The notes under the pieces were generated by a model. The model made no database searches. It was not told the origin of the DNA and worked only from the letters and a program-made list of their open reading frames with translations. Position numbers and translations under genes: made by a program. This document shows, in pieces, positions 9,659-18,832 of a DNA stretch of 64,000 nt. The stretch's first letter is position 1. Each line of letters begins with the position of its first letter. The DNA comes from Mycolicibacterium sp. GF69 (GTDB taxonomy: Bacteria; Actinomycetota; Actinomycetes; Mycobacteriales; Mycobacteriaceae), in the NCBI RefSeq assembly GCF_003284965.1, contig NZ_QMEW01000002.1, positions 248,001 through 312,000 on the forward strand, read 5' to 3'.

Positions 9659-10996
9659 ATGGCTCGACTGTTCGGCACCGACGGGGTGCGCGGCGTCGCC
9701 AACAAGGATCTGACCGCTGAGCTGGCGTTGGCCTTGGGTTCGGCGGCGGCGCGACGCCTGGCCACCACCGGGGGGCACGCCAGGCGGGTGGCCGTCGTCG
9801 GCCGCGACCCGCGGGCCAGCGGCGAGATGCTGGAAGCGGCGGTCATCGCCGGGCTGACCAGCGAGGGCGTCGACGCGCTGCGCGTCGGGATCCTGCCGAC
9901 CCCGGCCGTCGCCTATCTGACCAGCGCTTACGACGCCGACTTCGGCGTGATGATCAGCGCGTCGCACAACCCCATGCCGGACAACGGCATCAAGATCTTC
10001 GGCCCGGGCGGCCACAAACTCGACGACGCCACCGAGGACCGGATCGAGGAACTGGTCAACCAGGGCCCGGCGAACCGACCTACCGGTGCCGGGATCGGCC
10101 GTGTGGTCGATGCCGAGGACGCCCTGGACCGCTATCTCCGGCACGTCAGCAAGGCCGTCACCACGAGGCTGGACCAGCTCACCGTCGTGGTCGACTGCGC
10201 CAACGGCGCCGCCTCGGCCGCTGCCCCGCAGGCGTACCGCGCCGCGGGTGCCAACGTCATCACGATCAACGCGCAGCCCGACGGGTTGAACATCAACGAC
10301 GGCTGCGGCTCGACCCATATGGAGACGCTGCGGTCCGCAGTGGTGTCCTACGGAGCCGACCTGGGGCTCGCACATGACGGCGACGCTGATCGATGCCTCG
10401 CCGTCGACGCGCACGGACGCGTGATCGATGGTGACGCGATCATGGTGATTCTCGCCCTCGCCATGCAGGAGAGCGGCGAGCTGGCCTCGAACACTTTGGT
10501 GGCGACCGTGATGAGCAACCTCGGCCTGCATCTGGCGATGCGGTCGGCCGGGATCGAGGTCCGCACCACCAGCGTGGGGGACCGCTATGTTCTCGAGGAA
10601 CTGCGCGCCGGGGCGTACGCGCTGGGTGGTGAACAGTCCGGACACGTCGTCATGCCCGCACTGGGGACGACGGGCGACGGCATCGTCACCGGGCTGCGGT
10701 TGATGTCGCGGATGGCGCAGACCCGCACTCCGCTGGCAGCGCTTGCCGAGCCGATGCAGACGTTGCCGCAGGTCCTCATCAACGTCGAGGTCGCCGACAA
10801 GGCGACTGTCGCGGACGCCCCGTCCGTCCGGACCGCGGTCGCCGCGGTGGAAGCGGAACTGGGCGACACGGGCCGGATCCTGCTGCGGCCCTCGGGGACC
10901 GAACAAGTCGTGCGGGTGATGGTTGAGGCCGCTGACGAAGACACCGCGCGCCAGTTGGCCGTGCGGGTCGCCGAACAGGTCAGCGCTCAACGCTGA
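9659..10996 (+). CDS. glmM: Phosphoglucosamine mutase
   Basis: Converts glucosamine-6-phosphate to glucosamine-1-phosphate, the second step toward UDP-GlcNAc for peptidoglycan and arabinogalactan linker synthesis. It has 445 residues. The N-terminus [15 protein letters not shown] and the active-site loop [14 protein letters not shown] (phospho-serine) are typical, as are the metal-binding DGDADR motif and the C-terminal phosphate-binding RPSGTE. The partner enzyme GlmS is encoded about 8 kb downstream. Confidence 0.97.
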   Translation: MARLFGTDGVRGVANKDLTAELALALGSAAARRLATTGGHARRVAVVGRDPRASGEMLEAAVIAGLTSEGVDALRVGILPTPAVAYLTSAYDADFGVMISASHNPMPDNGIKIFGPGGHKLDDATEDRIEELVNQGPANRPTGAGIGRVVDAEDALDRYLRHVSKAVTTRLDQLTVVVDCANGAASAAAPQAYRAAGANVITINAQPDGLNINDGCGSTHMETLRSAVVSYGADLGLAHDGDADRCLAVDAHGRVIDGDAIMVILALAMQESGELASNTLVATVMSNLGLHLAMRSAGIEVRTTSVGDRYVLEELRAGAYALGGEQSGHVVMPALGTTGDGIVTGLRLMSRMAQTRTPLAALAEPMQTLPQVLINVEVADKATVADAPSVRTAVAAVEAELGDTGRILLRPSGTEQVVRVMVEAADEDTARQLAVRVAEQVSAQR

Positions 10997-11000
10997 CGGT

Positions 11001-11026
11001 GGAACCGGCGGCTCTTGCCGCGCGTC
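11001..11026 (+). promoter_or_regulatory. SigM-type ECF promoter before the EspC/EspA-like pair
   Basis: GGAAC at 11001-11005 and CGTC at 11023-11026 with 17 nt between, the same spacing as at 1754 and 6644. The ATG at 11037 lies 11 nt after the -10 element, exactly as for eccC4, implying a leaderless transcript. Confidence 0.68.
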
Positions 11027-11036
11027 CAACTCATAC

Positions 11037-11342
11037 ATGGGAGCAATGGACGCATCGCGCGTCGACGTCGCCGCATTGTCGAGCATCGCGCGGCAGTACC
11101 AGACGGTTGCCGACATCGTCGACGCCGCCGTACGGACACATCTGAGCGGTCTGGCATTTCACGGCGCCGGCGCGGGCCGGTCGTACATCGCGCGTGGTGA
11201 GGTGGTGCGATCGGCGGTCGAGGACATCGTGAACCAGATGCGGTGGTGGTCGCGGGCGTCGGCGGAGATCGCGGCGGCGCTTCAGGCGGCTGCGGACCGG
11301 TACGCCGAAGCTGACGCACGCGCTGCGCGCCGGTTGGGCTGA
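11037..11342 (+). CDS. EspC-like small type VII secretion substrate (Rv3440c-like)
   Basis: A 101-residue helical protein. It shows a turn at AFHGAG (41-46) between two helices and, near the C-terminus, Y89-A-E-A-D93. This fits YxxxD/E, the general export signal of mycobacterial type VII substrates, so it resembles EspC-type ESX proteins. The start at 11037 is preferred because it fits the leaderless geometry of the promoter at 11001; ATG 11046 is possible (98 residues). It ends 3 nt before the next gene. Secretion through ESX-4 is inferred from motif, promoter and location, not shown. Confidence 0.72.
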   Translation: MGAMDASRVDVAALSSIARQYQTVADIVDAAVRTHLSGLAFHGAGAGRSYIARGEVVRSAVEDIVNQMRWWSRASAEIAAALQAAADRYAEADARAARRLG

Positions 11343-11345
11343 CCG

Positions 11346-12791
11346 ATGGCCGAACCGTTCGATGCTGCAACGCGTCTGGCCGAGGGATCGGCTGCCGTCG
11401 CCGATGTCGAGCAGTACGTCCTGGCCTGTCGGTGCCTCGGCTACCAGCACCCGGGCTTGACGACACACCCTGCGCAGATACGCGACGGGTACGCCACCGA
11501 AGCGGGCATGGACTTAGGCGCTCTCCAAGCCGACTGTGCCGCACTGCAGGCCGCAGCGGTGGCGGCTGAGGATGCCCTAGCGCGCCAAGACGGTCAACTG
11601 GACATGCTCGCTACGGCTTGGCAGGGCGGCGGCGCGAACGCATCGCGAGAGTTCCTGCGCCGTCACGGTGAAGCGGTGACCCTCGCCGCGACCGCCGTCC
11701 GTACTGCCGCGAATACGTTGGCCGACTTGCGAGATCGCCTGTGGCAGGCGGTCGATGGCAAGGTTGCCAGCGTGCTGAGGATCGGCGAGGGTGTGCAGGC
11801 GCGGCGCGGGGATTGGCTGGCCGCGGCGCACACGGTAACCACGGGCGCCGGAGATCGCGCGACCGCCAGTGAGCTGATCGATCAAGAAGTGAAACCATTC
11901 TTAGACAACGTGATCGGCGGGCAGTGGCTCGCGGCGATGCGCACGGCTGTCGATGCGGTCGAGGCAGCTTATGAGGCAGCGACGGCGGAGCTCACGGCGC
12001 AGGCTGGGGTGACGTTCGACGTGCCACGTGACCTTGGACCGGCGTGGACGCCATCGGGTGACGGCGCGACGACCACACCCGCGGGAACGTTCGCTGTGGC
12101 ACCGGCCGCCGTCGCACCGAGCAACTGGGGTGGGATGCCTGCTGCCGCACCGCCAACTGCTACTCCGTTTTTTGCTGCCGCACCGCCATCTACTCCGTTT
12201 CCTGGTGCCGCACCGGGGCCTGCCGCGCCGCCGACACCGCTGGCGGCTCCGCTGCCAACCGATCCCGCAATGGCGCAGCCGATGGCGGCCCCGTCGCTGC
12301 CGTCGCTGGGCGGAGGTTTACCCGACATCGGAAGCGGCCTTACGAGTTTCGGTCAGCAGCTGGGCGACATGCTCGGTGGTCTACTCGGTGGGGACTCGCT
12401 TCTCGACCCCGTAGAGGCTGACGACCCGCTGGACACTGCGGACATCGCTGAGCCCGCGACCGACGAGGAGTCGGAGCCCGATGAGGGGGAGATCGATGAA
12501 GCGGACGAGGTCGAGCCTGAGGCTGACGACGTTGAAACCGCGGCCGACGAGGCGATCGACGACTCAGTGAGCGCCGAGGAAGGATCGGTGGAGCCCCTCG
12601 CCTCCGCGGCCGCGCCTGTCTGCCCTCCCGAACCGGCACCGGAAACCGCCAGCGATGAGCCTGGCGGCGAAACATCGTCCGCACCGCCACCCGAGCCGTT
12701 GGGTGTCGTACCGGGGCCGCCGCCCGAGGGTTCGGGGGCTGGTACACCCTGTGAGATAGCCGCCGATGAACTACCTCAGGTAGGCGAATGA
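11346..12791 (+). CDS. EspA-like Ala/Pro-rich partner protein with WXG motif (Rv3439c-like)
   Basis: A 481-residue protein. The N-terminal 220 residues are helical and contain W92-Q93-G94 between two helices, the WXG turn of ESX proteins. A second helical block lies at about 130-215. Residues 225-320 are Ala/Pro/Thr-rich and residues 350-425 very acidic (repeated D/E), both probably disordered. Pairing of a small YxxxD protein with a larger WXG partner is the layout of EspC-EspA, EspF-EspE and PE-PPE substrates. The 3-nt gap from the upstream gene implies one operon. Function is unknown. Confidence 0.72.
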   Translation: MAEPFDAATRLAEGSAAVADVEQYVLACRCLGYQHPGLTTHPAQIRDGYATEAGMDLGALQADCAALQAAAVAAEDALARQDGQLDMLATAWQGGGANASREFLRRHGEAVTLAATAVRTAANTLADLRDRLWQAVDGKVASVLRIGEGVQARRGDWLAAAHTVTTGAGDRATASELIDQEVKPFLDNVIGGQWLAAMRTAVDAVEAAYEAATAELTAQAGVTFDVPRDLGPAWTPSGDGATTTPAGTFAVAPAAVAPSNWGGMPAAAPPTATPFFAAAPPSTPFPGAAPGPAAPPTPLAAPLPTDPAMAQPMAAPSLPSLGGGLPDIGSGLTSFGQQLGDMLGGLLGGDSLLDPVEADDPLDTADIAEPATDEESEPDEGEIDEADEVEPEADDVETAADEAIDDSVSAEEGSVEPLASAAAPVCPPEPAPETASDEPGGETSSAPPPEPLGVVPGPPPEGSGAGTPCEIAADELPQVGE

Positions 12792-13283
12792 CGTTGTGTC
12801 GCTCTCCTTTACCTGAATTGCCCGCGGGACCGAACGGTGCGCAGGCTCATGGGCTCATATCCGGCCGGTCGGGGCCGTTGACAAGCAGGCGGATGCACTC
12901 GTCGGACACTAGCCGGTCTCGGTGGTTCGTGCCGCAATGCTCGCACCAGCGGCGAGCACCCGCACGCGTAGTCCTCCGACGTTGACAATTCAACGCTATT
13001 GCTAGACCTAGCCCAGTCGCTGAACGCGGGCATGCCAGTCGTTTTGGCGATCGGTGTCGCGCGCGATCCTCGGCCCCCTGGGGTAGTAGGTATGCGACGG
13101 ATCTCATGGCGCACTCCCTTCTGGAGTGAAGGTTGGAATACCCACTAATGCAGGGTTCATGCCGAGAACCCGGCGGTGATTTCCAGCCGACCGCCATTTG
13201 TCAGCATCAACTCACTCGGACTCCCGAGGCCCCTCATCGACGAGGTTGATTCATGGCGTCGAGAGACCCACGATCCGGCAGGG
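12792..13283. other. Stretch of about 490 bp without a convincing gene
   Basis: No open frame here has convincing start, codon use or family motifs. The best candidate is a minus-strand frame (12847-13197, 116 codons) whose C-terminal part holds WCEHCGTNHRDR, a Cys-x2-Cys arrangement. It may be a remnant but has no recognisable homology. The stretch lies between the ESX-like pair and a decayed HNH gene and may be debris of past insertions. Confidence 0.4.
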
Positions 13284-14748
13284 TCAGAAGGGGGCGGGTG
13301 TTGTGGTGCGGGTGCGTTCGGCTGTGATGCGGGCGGCGAATTGGGCTGCGCGGGTGCGTTTTCGTTTCGGCATCATCAGCGCGCGCTCGGGTGGGTTTGG
13401 TGGGTTGGTTGGTGGTGGTGGGAGTGTGGCGGTGGTGGTGTTCCAGGTCGGGAACAACAGCTTGCTGCCGGGGTGGGTGGTGTAGGTGGGGCCGTTGGGT
13501 GATGTCCAGATCACGGTGCCGTCGGGCTGTTGGGTGTCATGCCAGCCGTCGGTGCCGCCGTAGAAGGGTTTTCATCAGGTGGTGCTTACGGCATAGGCAT
13601 TTGAGGTTGGAGGGGTGGGTGGGGCCCAGCGGCCAGGGGATTGTGTGGTCGATGTCGCAGCGGTCGGCGGGTACGTCGCATCCGGGTGCGCGGCAGTACA
13701 TATCGCGCATCCGGACGAACTCGCCCAGCCCTACCGAGGGGTGATAGCGCGTTTCGGCGGCAGCGCCGGGCATCGTGATGGGCCGGGTGGTGGCCCCGCG
13801 GCGCAGCACCTCGGGCAACAGCGAGGTGGGCAACGCCCCGCCGCCCAGTATTACCGCCGTGCCGCGCGGCTGGGTCAGGGCCGCGGGCTGCTCGGCGGCG
13901 GCGTCGCCGTGTTCTGCGGGGTGTTGGGGGGTGTTGGTGTGGGCGTAGTCGATCGCGGCGGGGTCGGCCAGCACGTGGACCACGAGGTTCGATGTTTGGG
14001 GGCCGGCGGCTTTGCAGGTCGGTGAGGGGCATGCGCAGCGCAGGTGTTGGTCGCCGGCGCCCAGCGCTCCCAGGGCATCGGCGCGGCGTTCGGCCAGGGT
14101 GCGTGGGTCGTGTTCGCATACGCCCTGGGCCATCGCATCGACGCGGCGTTTGAGGACCGCGGCGTCGGTGGCCAGCAGTTTGCCCCACACCGAGGTGGTC
14201 GCGCAGGGGTCGTCGATGTCGCCGACGTGGAAATCGCGGGTGCGTGTGGAGGTTTGTGTCGTGCGTAGCGCGTCGGGGTCGTAGCGTTCGACGACCGTGT
14301 CGAGCGCGTCGTGGAGTCGGTATTCGGAGAGGGGACCCAGCCGCGAGGCCCGATCGGCCAGGGCGGTGTCGATGAGTGCCAGCGCTTGTTCGTCGAGGAC
14401 CAGTTGGGTGCGCCAGGTGATCGCCGAGACGATGCGCGCGCTGAGCGTCCCCTGGGCGAACAACGCCGCCACCTGGGGCAGGCGATCGCGTAGCGCCATC
14501 GCGATGCGCATCTGTCCTGAGGCGCGTCGATGCCCGACCGTCATGGCCGCGGCCACCTCGACGGCCACCCCGTCCCAGGGGTCAAAGGCGCACTTGTTGT
14601 CTTCGTCGTCATCGCTGACGTGTCGATGCACCAACGCCGCGATGGCGGCCAACCGCCGCGCGGCCGCGGCGGCCTCGGCGCGCGCGCCCTGCTCGATCGC
14701 GGCCACGATCGCCGCGTCATCCAGACCCGCGAACTCCGAATCGAACAT
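13284..14748 (-). pseudogene. 13E12-repeat family HNH endonuclease (DUF222 + HNH), frameshifted
   Basis: The start MFDSEFAGLDDAAIVAAIE at 14748, the DUF222 body and the HNH core (CDIDHTIPWPLGPTHPSNLK, then CRKHHLMKT) are typical of the 13E12 family common in mycobacteria. Right after HHLMKT the frame breaks. An extra G in the GGG run at 13566-13568 (plus strand) sends translation to an early stop near 13537. In the next frame the protein continues normally ([10 protein letters not shown], then [18 protein letters not shown]) to a stop at 13284. The HNH residues are upstream of the break, so the truncated product might keep activity. Base-call error is the alternative. Confidence 0.85.
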
Positions 14749-14812
14749 ACGTGCGACCCTACCGCCCGGGTATGACACGTCGCCCACATCCTGATCGCGT
14801 AGCGTCCAGCGT

Positions 14813-15379
14813 GTGAAGCTGCGGTTCTCACAGCTCCTCTTCTTCCTCGCTCTGGGGGCGGCGGCGTCGCTCGTCGGCGACCACAGCCATGTTGTCACCG
14901 GGACCACCGAGTACTTCACCGACGCGGTGCCGTTCGTGTGGAGCAGCCCGCTGTGGTTTCCGGCATTGGTCGCGCTCGCCACTGCTTCCCTGGCAGAGCT
15001 CCGCCTTCACCTGCCCGCGCCGCGCATCGATGTCACACTCCGACAGGGTGTGGCGGGTATCGCCGCGGTGCTCGGCATCTACGTCACGACCGCGCTCATC
15101 CATACCGCACCCGTCGTGCCGGCCACCGTGCTGATAGTGACGATGGCGACCATCGCCTGGTGCGCGCTGGGCGACGGACCGTCGGTGGTCTGCGGGCTAC
15201 TCGCCGCGATCATCGGCCCCATCGTCGAGATAGTGCTTGCCAAGGCCGGCGTGTTCGCCTACCACGAAGCCTGCGACGAACTCTTTGGCGTCGCACCGTG
15301 GTTGGTCCCGCTGTACTTCGCGTTCGGGGTGGTCGTCGCGTTACTGGCCGAGATCGCGGCCAAACGCTCCCCGCGTTAG
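14813..15379 (+). CDS. Conserved multi-pass membrane protein
   Basis: A 188-residue protein with about five to six hydrophobic segments and little soluble domain. The N-terminal segment is followed by GDHSHVVTGTTEYF, then PFVWSSPLWFPALVAL; the late motif GIYVTTALIHTAPVVPAT lies between membrane helices. The layout vaguely recalls INSIG-type membrane proteins, but I cannot confirm that and call it unknown. The GTG start lies 8 nt after a TAGCGT -10 box (14800-14805), so it is probably leaderless. It overlaps the helicase gene tail-to-tail by 4 nt. Confidence 0.75.
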   Translation: MKLRFSQLLFFLALGAAASLVGDHSHVVTGTTEYFTDAVPFVWSSPLWFPALVALATASLAELRLHLPAPRIDVTLRQGVAGIAAVLGIYVTTALIHTAPVVPATVLIVTMATIAWCALGDGPSVVCGLLAAIIGPIVEIVLAKAGVFAYHEACDELFGVAPWLVPLYFAFGVVVALLAEIAAKRSPR

Positions 15380-16692
15380 GCGTTGGCCGGACGCCGCGAC
15401 CGCGCGGGACGCCGGCGCCGCTGGGGGCGGCCCTTGGCTGACGAAGATTGATGCGGACGTGTGGGCTCGGGCCGGCTGGTGACAATCGGATCGCCGAAAG
15501 TCCGCTTACCCGGGGCGATTTCGTTCAACACCGGATGTGACGATCCGCTGAAGCGGGTGATCGTGGGCTTCACGCCGGCCTTGCGCGTCAACTGCCGCAC
15601 GTCGGATACCTGCTCATCGAGCATCAGCGTGACCACTGTGCCCTCGTTGCCGGCTCGGGCCGTTCGGCCCGACCGGTGCAGATAGGCCTTGTGCTCGACG
15701 GGCGGATCGGCGTGCACCACGAGGCTCACATCGTCGACGTGGATGCCGCGCGCGGCGATGTCGGTTGCCACCAGCACCGTGGCCGAACCATCGGAGAAGG
15801 CCGCGAGATTGCGGGTACGCGCGTTCTGCGACAGGTTGCCGTGCAACTCCACAGCGGGAACCCCGCGCGAGTTCAACTGGCGGGCAAGGTTCTTGGCGCC
15901 GTGCTTGGTGCGGGCGAAAACAATGGTGCGGCCGGGCGAGGCGGCGAGGTCGGCCAGCACGCCGAGCCGTGACGCCTTGTCGACGTGCAGCACATGGTGT
16001 TCCATCGCGCTGACCGGCGACTGCTCCGAATCGACGCTGTGCACAACCGGGTCGGTGAGGTACCGCTTCACGAGGACGTCGACACCACCGTCCAGCGTCG
16101 CCGAGAACAGCATCCGCTGGCCGCTGCGAGGGGTCTTGTCCAACAACCGTTTCACCGGCGGCAGGAAGCCGAGGTCGGCCATGTGGTCGGCCTCGTCGAG
16201 CACGGTGATCTCGACGCCCGACAAGTCGGCATGACCCGATTTCACGTGGTCCTCGAGCCGCCCCGGGCAGGCGATCACGATGTCGACACCCTGGCGCAGC
16301 GCTTGAATCTGGGGGTTGGGCCCGACGCCGCCGATGATCGTCACCGATCGCAGCTTGGTGGCCGCTGCCAGCGGTGCGAGCGACGCGCTGATCTGGGCGG
16401 CCAGTTCCCGGGTGGGCGCGAGGATGAGGGCCCGCGGGCGACCGCCGACCCGTTTCGCCGGGCTCGCAGTGAGTCTCGTCACTACGGGCAACAAAAACGC
16501 GTAGGTCTTCCCTGATCCGGTGCGACCGCGGCCCAGGACGTCGCGGCCGGCCAGCGAGTCAGGCAGGGTTGCGGCCTGGATCGGGAACGGCGACTCGATG
16601 CCGTTTTCGGCGAGAGTGGCGACGACGGACGGCGGGAGGCCGAGTTCGGCGAAGGTGGGCACGGTTGTGCCACTGGGGATTTGCACAGACAA
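15376..16692 (-). CDS. DEAD-box ATP-dependent RNA helicase (RhlE type)
   Basis: Unwinds RNA duplexes, with likely roles in RNA turnover or ribosome assembly. The 438 residues contain the Q motif (TFAELGL, ending FPIQ), motif I GRTGSGKT, motif Ia PTRELA, motif II VLDEADHM, motif III FSAT, and the C-terminal helicase motifs (ATDIAARGIHVDDVSLVVH, HRSGRTARAG). The tail is Arg/Pro-rich and basic, typical of RNA-binding tails. The start is uncertain: TTG at 16692 has GGAG at 7 nt; GTG at 16686 is possible. The frame is open far upstream, but that part lacks helicase features. Confidence 0.9.
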   Translation of the reverse strand: MSVQIPSGTTVPTFAELGLPPSVVATLAENGIESPFPIQAATLPDSLAGRDVLGRGRTGSGKTYAFLLPVVTRLTASPAKRVGGRPRALILAPTRELAAQISASLAPLAAATKLRSVTIIGGVGPNPQIQALRQGVDIVIACPGRLEDHVKSGHADLSGVEITVLDEADHMADLGFLPPVKRLLDKTPRSGQRMLFSATLDGGVDVLVKRYLTDPVVHSVDSEQSPVSAMEHHVLHVDKASRLGVLADLAASPGRTIVFARTKHGAKNLARQLNSRGVPAVELHGNLSQNARTRNLAAFSDGSATVLVATDIAARGIHVDDVSLVVHADPPVEHKAYLHRSGRTARAGNEGTVVTLMLDEQVSDVRQLTRKAGVKPTITRFSGSSHPVLNEIAPGKRTFGDPIVTSRPEPTRPHQSSSAKGRPQRRRRPARSRRPANA

Positions 16693-16840
16693 GTAAAAAC
16701 TCCGAAAGTTCAGTGTGGTCGTCCTGCCCGGCGCGGATGATCCGCGGCGCTCGGTGTGACGATCGAGATGCGGCAAAAGGCAGAACAGAAGATGCCGCTG
16801 AGCACACTGTACAGGGGTGTCGACGTTTCGACGTAATCGG

Positions 16841-17893
16841 CTACGGCAGCAAAGCGTGCAATTCCTCGACGAAGCCGACTGTTTCGCGCTGGTCACCGGA
16901 GAGTGGCTGCAACAGAAGTGTCGTCGCACCGGCTTCGGCGAACGCGGCCAGTCGCTCCTTGACGAATCCGCGCGGGCCCACCAGCGACACGTTGCGCACC
17001 AAGTCATCCGGCACCGCCGCGATCGCTTCGGCCTTCTTGCCGGCGAGGTAGAGATCCTGAATGGTGTCGGCCACCTCGCCGTACCCGTAGCGGGTGGCCA
17101 GGCTGTGGTAGAAGTTGCGCCCGCGTGCCCCCATACCGCCGATGTACAACGCCAACTGGGGCTTCACCCAGGACAGCCGGTCGTCGACATCCTCACCGAT
17201 GGCCAGGGGAGCGCTGACCATGACGTCGAGTGGGCCCAACGAGGAGTCGCGTTTGTCGAACCCGGCGCGCAACGCCTCACCCCATACGACGTCGGCTTGT
17301 TCCGGATAGAAGAACACCGGCTGCCAGCCCTCGGCGATTTCTGCGGTCAGTTCGACGTTCTTCGGCCCAAGAGCGGCGATGGTGATCGGAATACGTTCGC
17401 GCACAGGGTGATTGATCAAGTGCAACGGCTTGCCCAATCCCGTGCCCTGGGCCCCGGGTCCCTCGCTGGGTAACGGAATCTGATAGTGCTTGCCTTCGAA
17501 CTGGACGCGCTCGCGGCGCCACACCTGCCTGCAGATCTCGACCACCTCGCGGGTGCGCCCCAGCGGTGCGTCGAATGCAACGCCGTGGAACCCCTCTATC
17601 ACCTGCGGTCCGGACGTGCCGATACCGAGTCGGAAGCGGCCGCCGGAGACGTAGTCCAGCCCGGCGGCCGTCATCGCCAACAAGGTCGGCGTGCGGATGT
17701 AGATCGGTACGACGCCGGTGCCGAGTTCGATGCGCGATGTCCTGGCCGCCAGGAAGCCGAGCTGGCTGATCGCGTCGTAGGAGTACGCCTCGGCCACCAG
17801 AACGATGTCCACCCCGACCTTCTCGAGTTCGACGACCTGGTCGACCGCATCGAGAAAGCCGTCGGTGTAGTTGAGGAAGATCCCGGTGCGCAT
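16841..17893 (-). CDS. LLM-class (luciferase-like) F420/flavin-dependent oxidoreductase
   Basis: A 350-residue TIM-barrel oxidoreductase of the bacterial luciferase superfamily. In mycobacteria most such proteins use cofactor F420. Visible signatures are LGFLAARTSRIELGTGVVP, the region SGGRFRLGIGTSGPQV and GRTREVVEICRQVWRRE. The start at 17893 (MRTGIFLNYTDGF) matches the family better than the frame-open position 17914. Substrate unknown. It stands alone between the helicase and the hydrolase, both on the same strand. Confidence 0.85.
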   Translation of the reverse strand: MRTGIFLNYTDGFLDAVDQVVELEKVGVDIVLVAEAYSYDAISQLGFLAARTSRIELGTGVVPIYIRTPTLLAMTAAGLDYVSGGRFRLGIGTSGPQVIEGFHGVAFDAPLGRTREVVEICRQVWRRERVQFEGKHYQIPLPSEGPGAQGTGLGKPLHLINHPVRERIPITIAALGPKNVELTAEIAEGWQPVFFYPEQADVVWGEALRAGFDKRDSSLGPLDVMVSAPLAIGEDVDDRLSWVKPQLALYIGGMGARGRNFYHSLATRYGYGEVADTIQDLYLAGKKAEAIAAVPDDLVRNVSLVGPRGFVKERLAAFAEAGATTLLLQPLSGDQRETVGFVEELHALLP

Positions 17894-17931
17894 CCTCGAG
17901 TTATACACTGCCAACCGGTTGGTTGGTTACC

Positions 17932-18795
17932 TCAGGGCTTAAGCAGCGCGATGACCTTGTTCTCCAGGTCCACCGGATCGTCGGCGAACGGATCCACGCT
18001 CGTTGCCTTCGGCAGCACGCTGTCGGGGTCTGCGAAGTCGCGGTAGGTCTTGTCGCCGGTCAGCGTGTGCAGCAGATATCCGGTGATCAAGGCGCGGATC
18101 ACCTTCTGGGTGCTGCGGTCTGCGCCGGGCAGCCCGACGACGCGCGCGAGGCGACGACCTTCGATCAGTCCGCCCGGCTTGGCCTTGGCCATGGTGCGCA
18201 GCGTGGCCGACTTCCACACCCGCGCCAGTTCCACCGCATTGGACCGCAGCGTCATCGGATCGCCGGTTGCGCTGAGCACCAGGCCGGGTACCTGCAGCGT
18301 CGCCGCGGGCTCCTCGGCGGGCGGGGAAGTGACTGTGGGGAAAATCGCAACGACAGATCTGGGTTTGACGGGCATCCCGGCCGCGGCGAACACCGCCGCC
18401 GAGCCGCCGAACCCGTGTCCGACGACGCCGAGCTTGGAGCGGTGCACGCTGATCTCGCCCGGACCCAGGCGGACACCGGCGATGATGTCGAGCGTTGTGC
18501 CCAGGTCATAGGCGAAATTGAGCGCCGAGGGCGCCAGGCCCGTTTCGGTCGCCGGCGCCGCCGCGACGATCCCCCACGACGCCAGATGCTCGAGCGTCCC
18601 GTGGTAGCGGTCCGCTCCGGCGAGCCAGTCGTGGCCGAACGCGACGCCGGGCAGACTCAATCCGGATTCTGGGGTGAACACCACGCCGGGAAGCCCGGCG
18701 AAGGCCAGGTCACCTCGCAAAACGCGGTGCGGACCGCGGCGGGTCAAGGCCCTGAAGAGCTTCTTCGTGCTGGCCACCAGACGACCGTAGCCCAC
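17932..18795 (-). CDS. Alpha/beta-hydrolase fold protein with altered nucleophile elbow (Rv3438-like)
   Basis: A 287-residue protein with dienelactone-hydrolase/chlorophyllase-like layout: an early strand with PGVAFGHDWLAG, the nucleophile-elbow position LGVVGHGFGGSAAVF, then PGLVLSATGDP, where an acid residue is expected. The elbow reads G-H-G-F-G, so the usual Ser/Cys nucleophile is a glycine. This suggests a non-hydrolytic or unusually catalysed protein; I recall the M. tuberculosis homologue sharing it. The GTG start at 18795 gives MGYGRLVASTKK. It diverges from glmS across 37 bp. Confidence 0.75.
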   Translation of the reverse strand: MGYGRLVASTKKLFRALTRRGPHRVLRGDLAFAGLPGVVFTPESGLSLPGVAFGHDWLAGADRYHGTLEHLASWGIVAAAPATETGLAPSALNFAYDLGTTLDIIAGVRLGPGEISVHRSKLGVVGHGFGGSAAVFAAAGMPVKPRSVVAIFPTVTSPPAEEPAATLQVPGLVLSATGDPMTLRSNAVELARVWKSATLRTMAKAKPGGLIEGRRLARVVGLPGADRSTQKVIRALITGYLLHTLTGDKTYRDFADPDSVLPKATSVDPFADDPVDLENKVIALLKP

Positions 18796-18832
18796 AGAGT
18801 TTCAGGCGGTTCTTGCACTACCCTGAGTGTCT

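Noticed and set aside
12847..13197. Small minus-strand gene with Cys-x2-Cys motif
   Set aside because: No good start context and no homology; overlapping frames on both strands are equally open.
16693..17007. N-terminal extension of the DEAD-box helicase to 17007
   Set aside because: The added 105 codons overlap the LLM gene end antisense and lack helicase features; the Q motif begins shortly after 16692.
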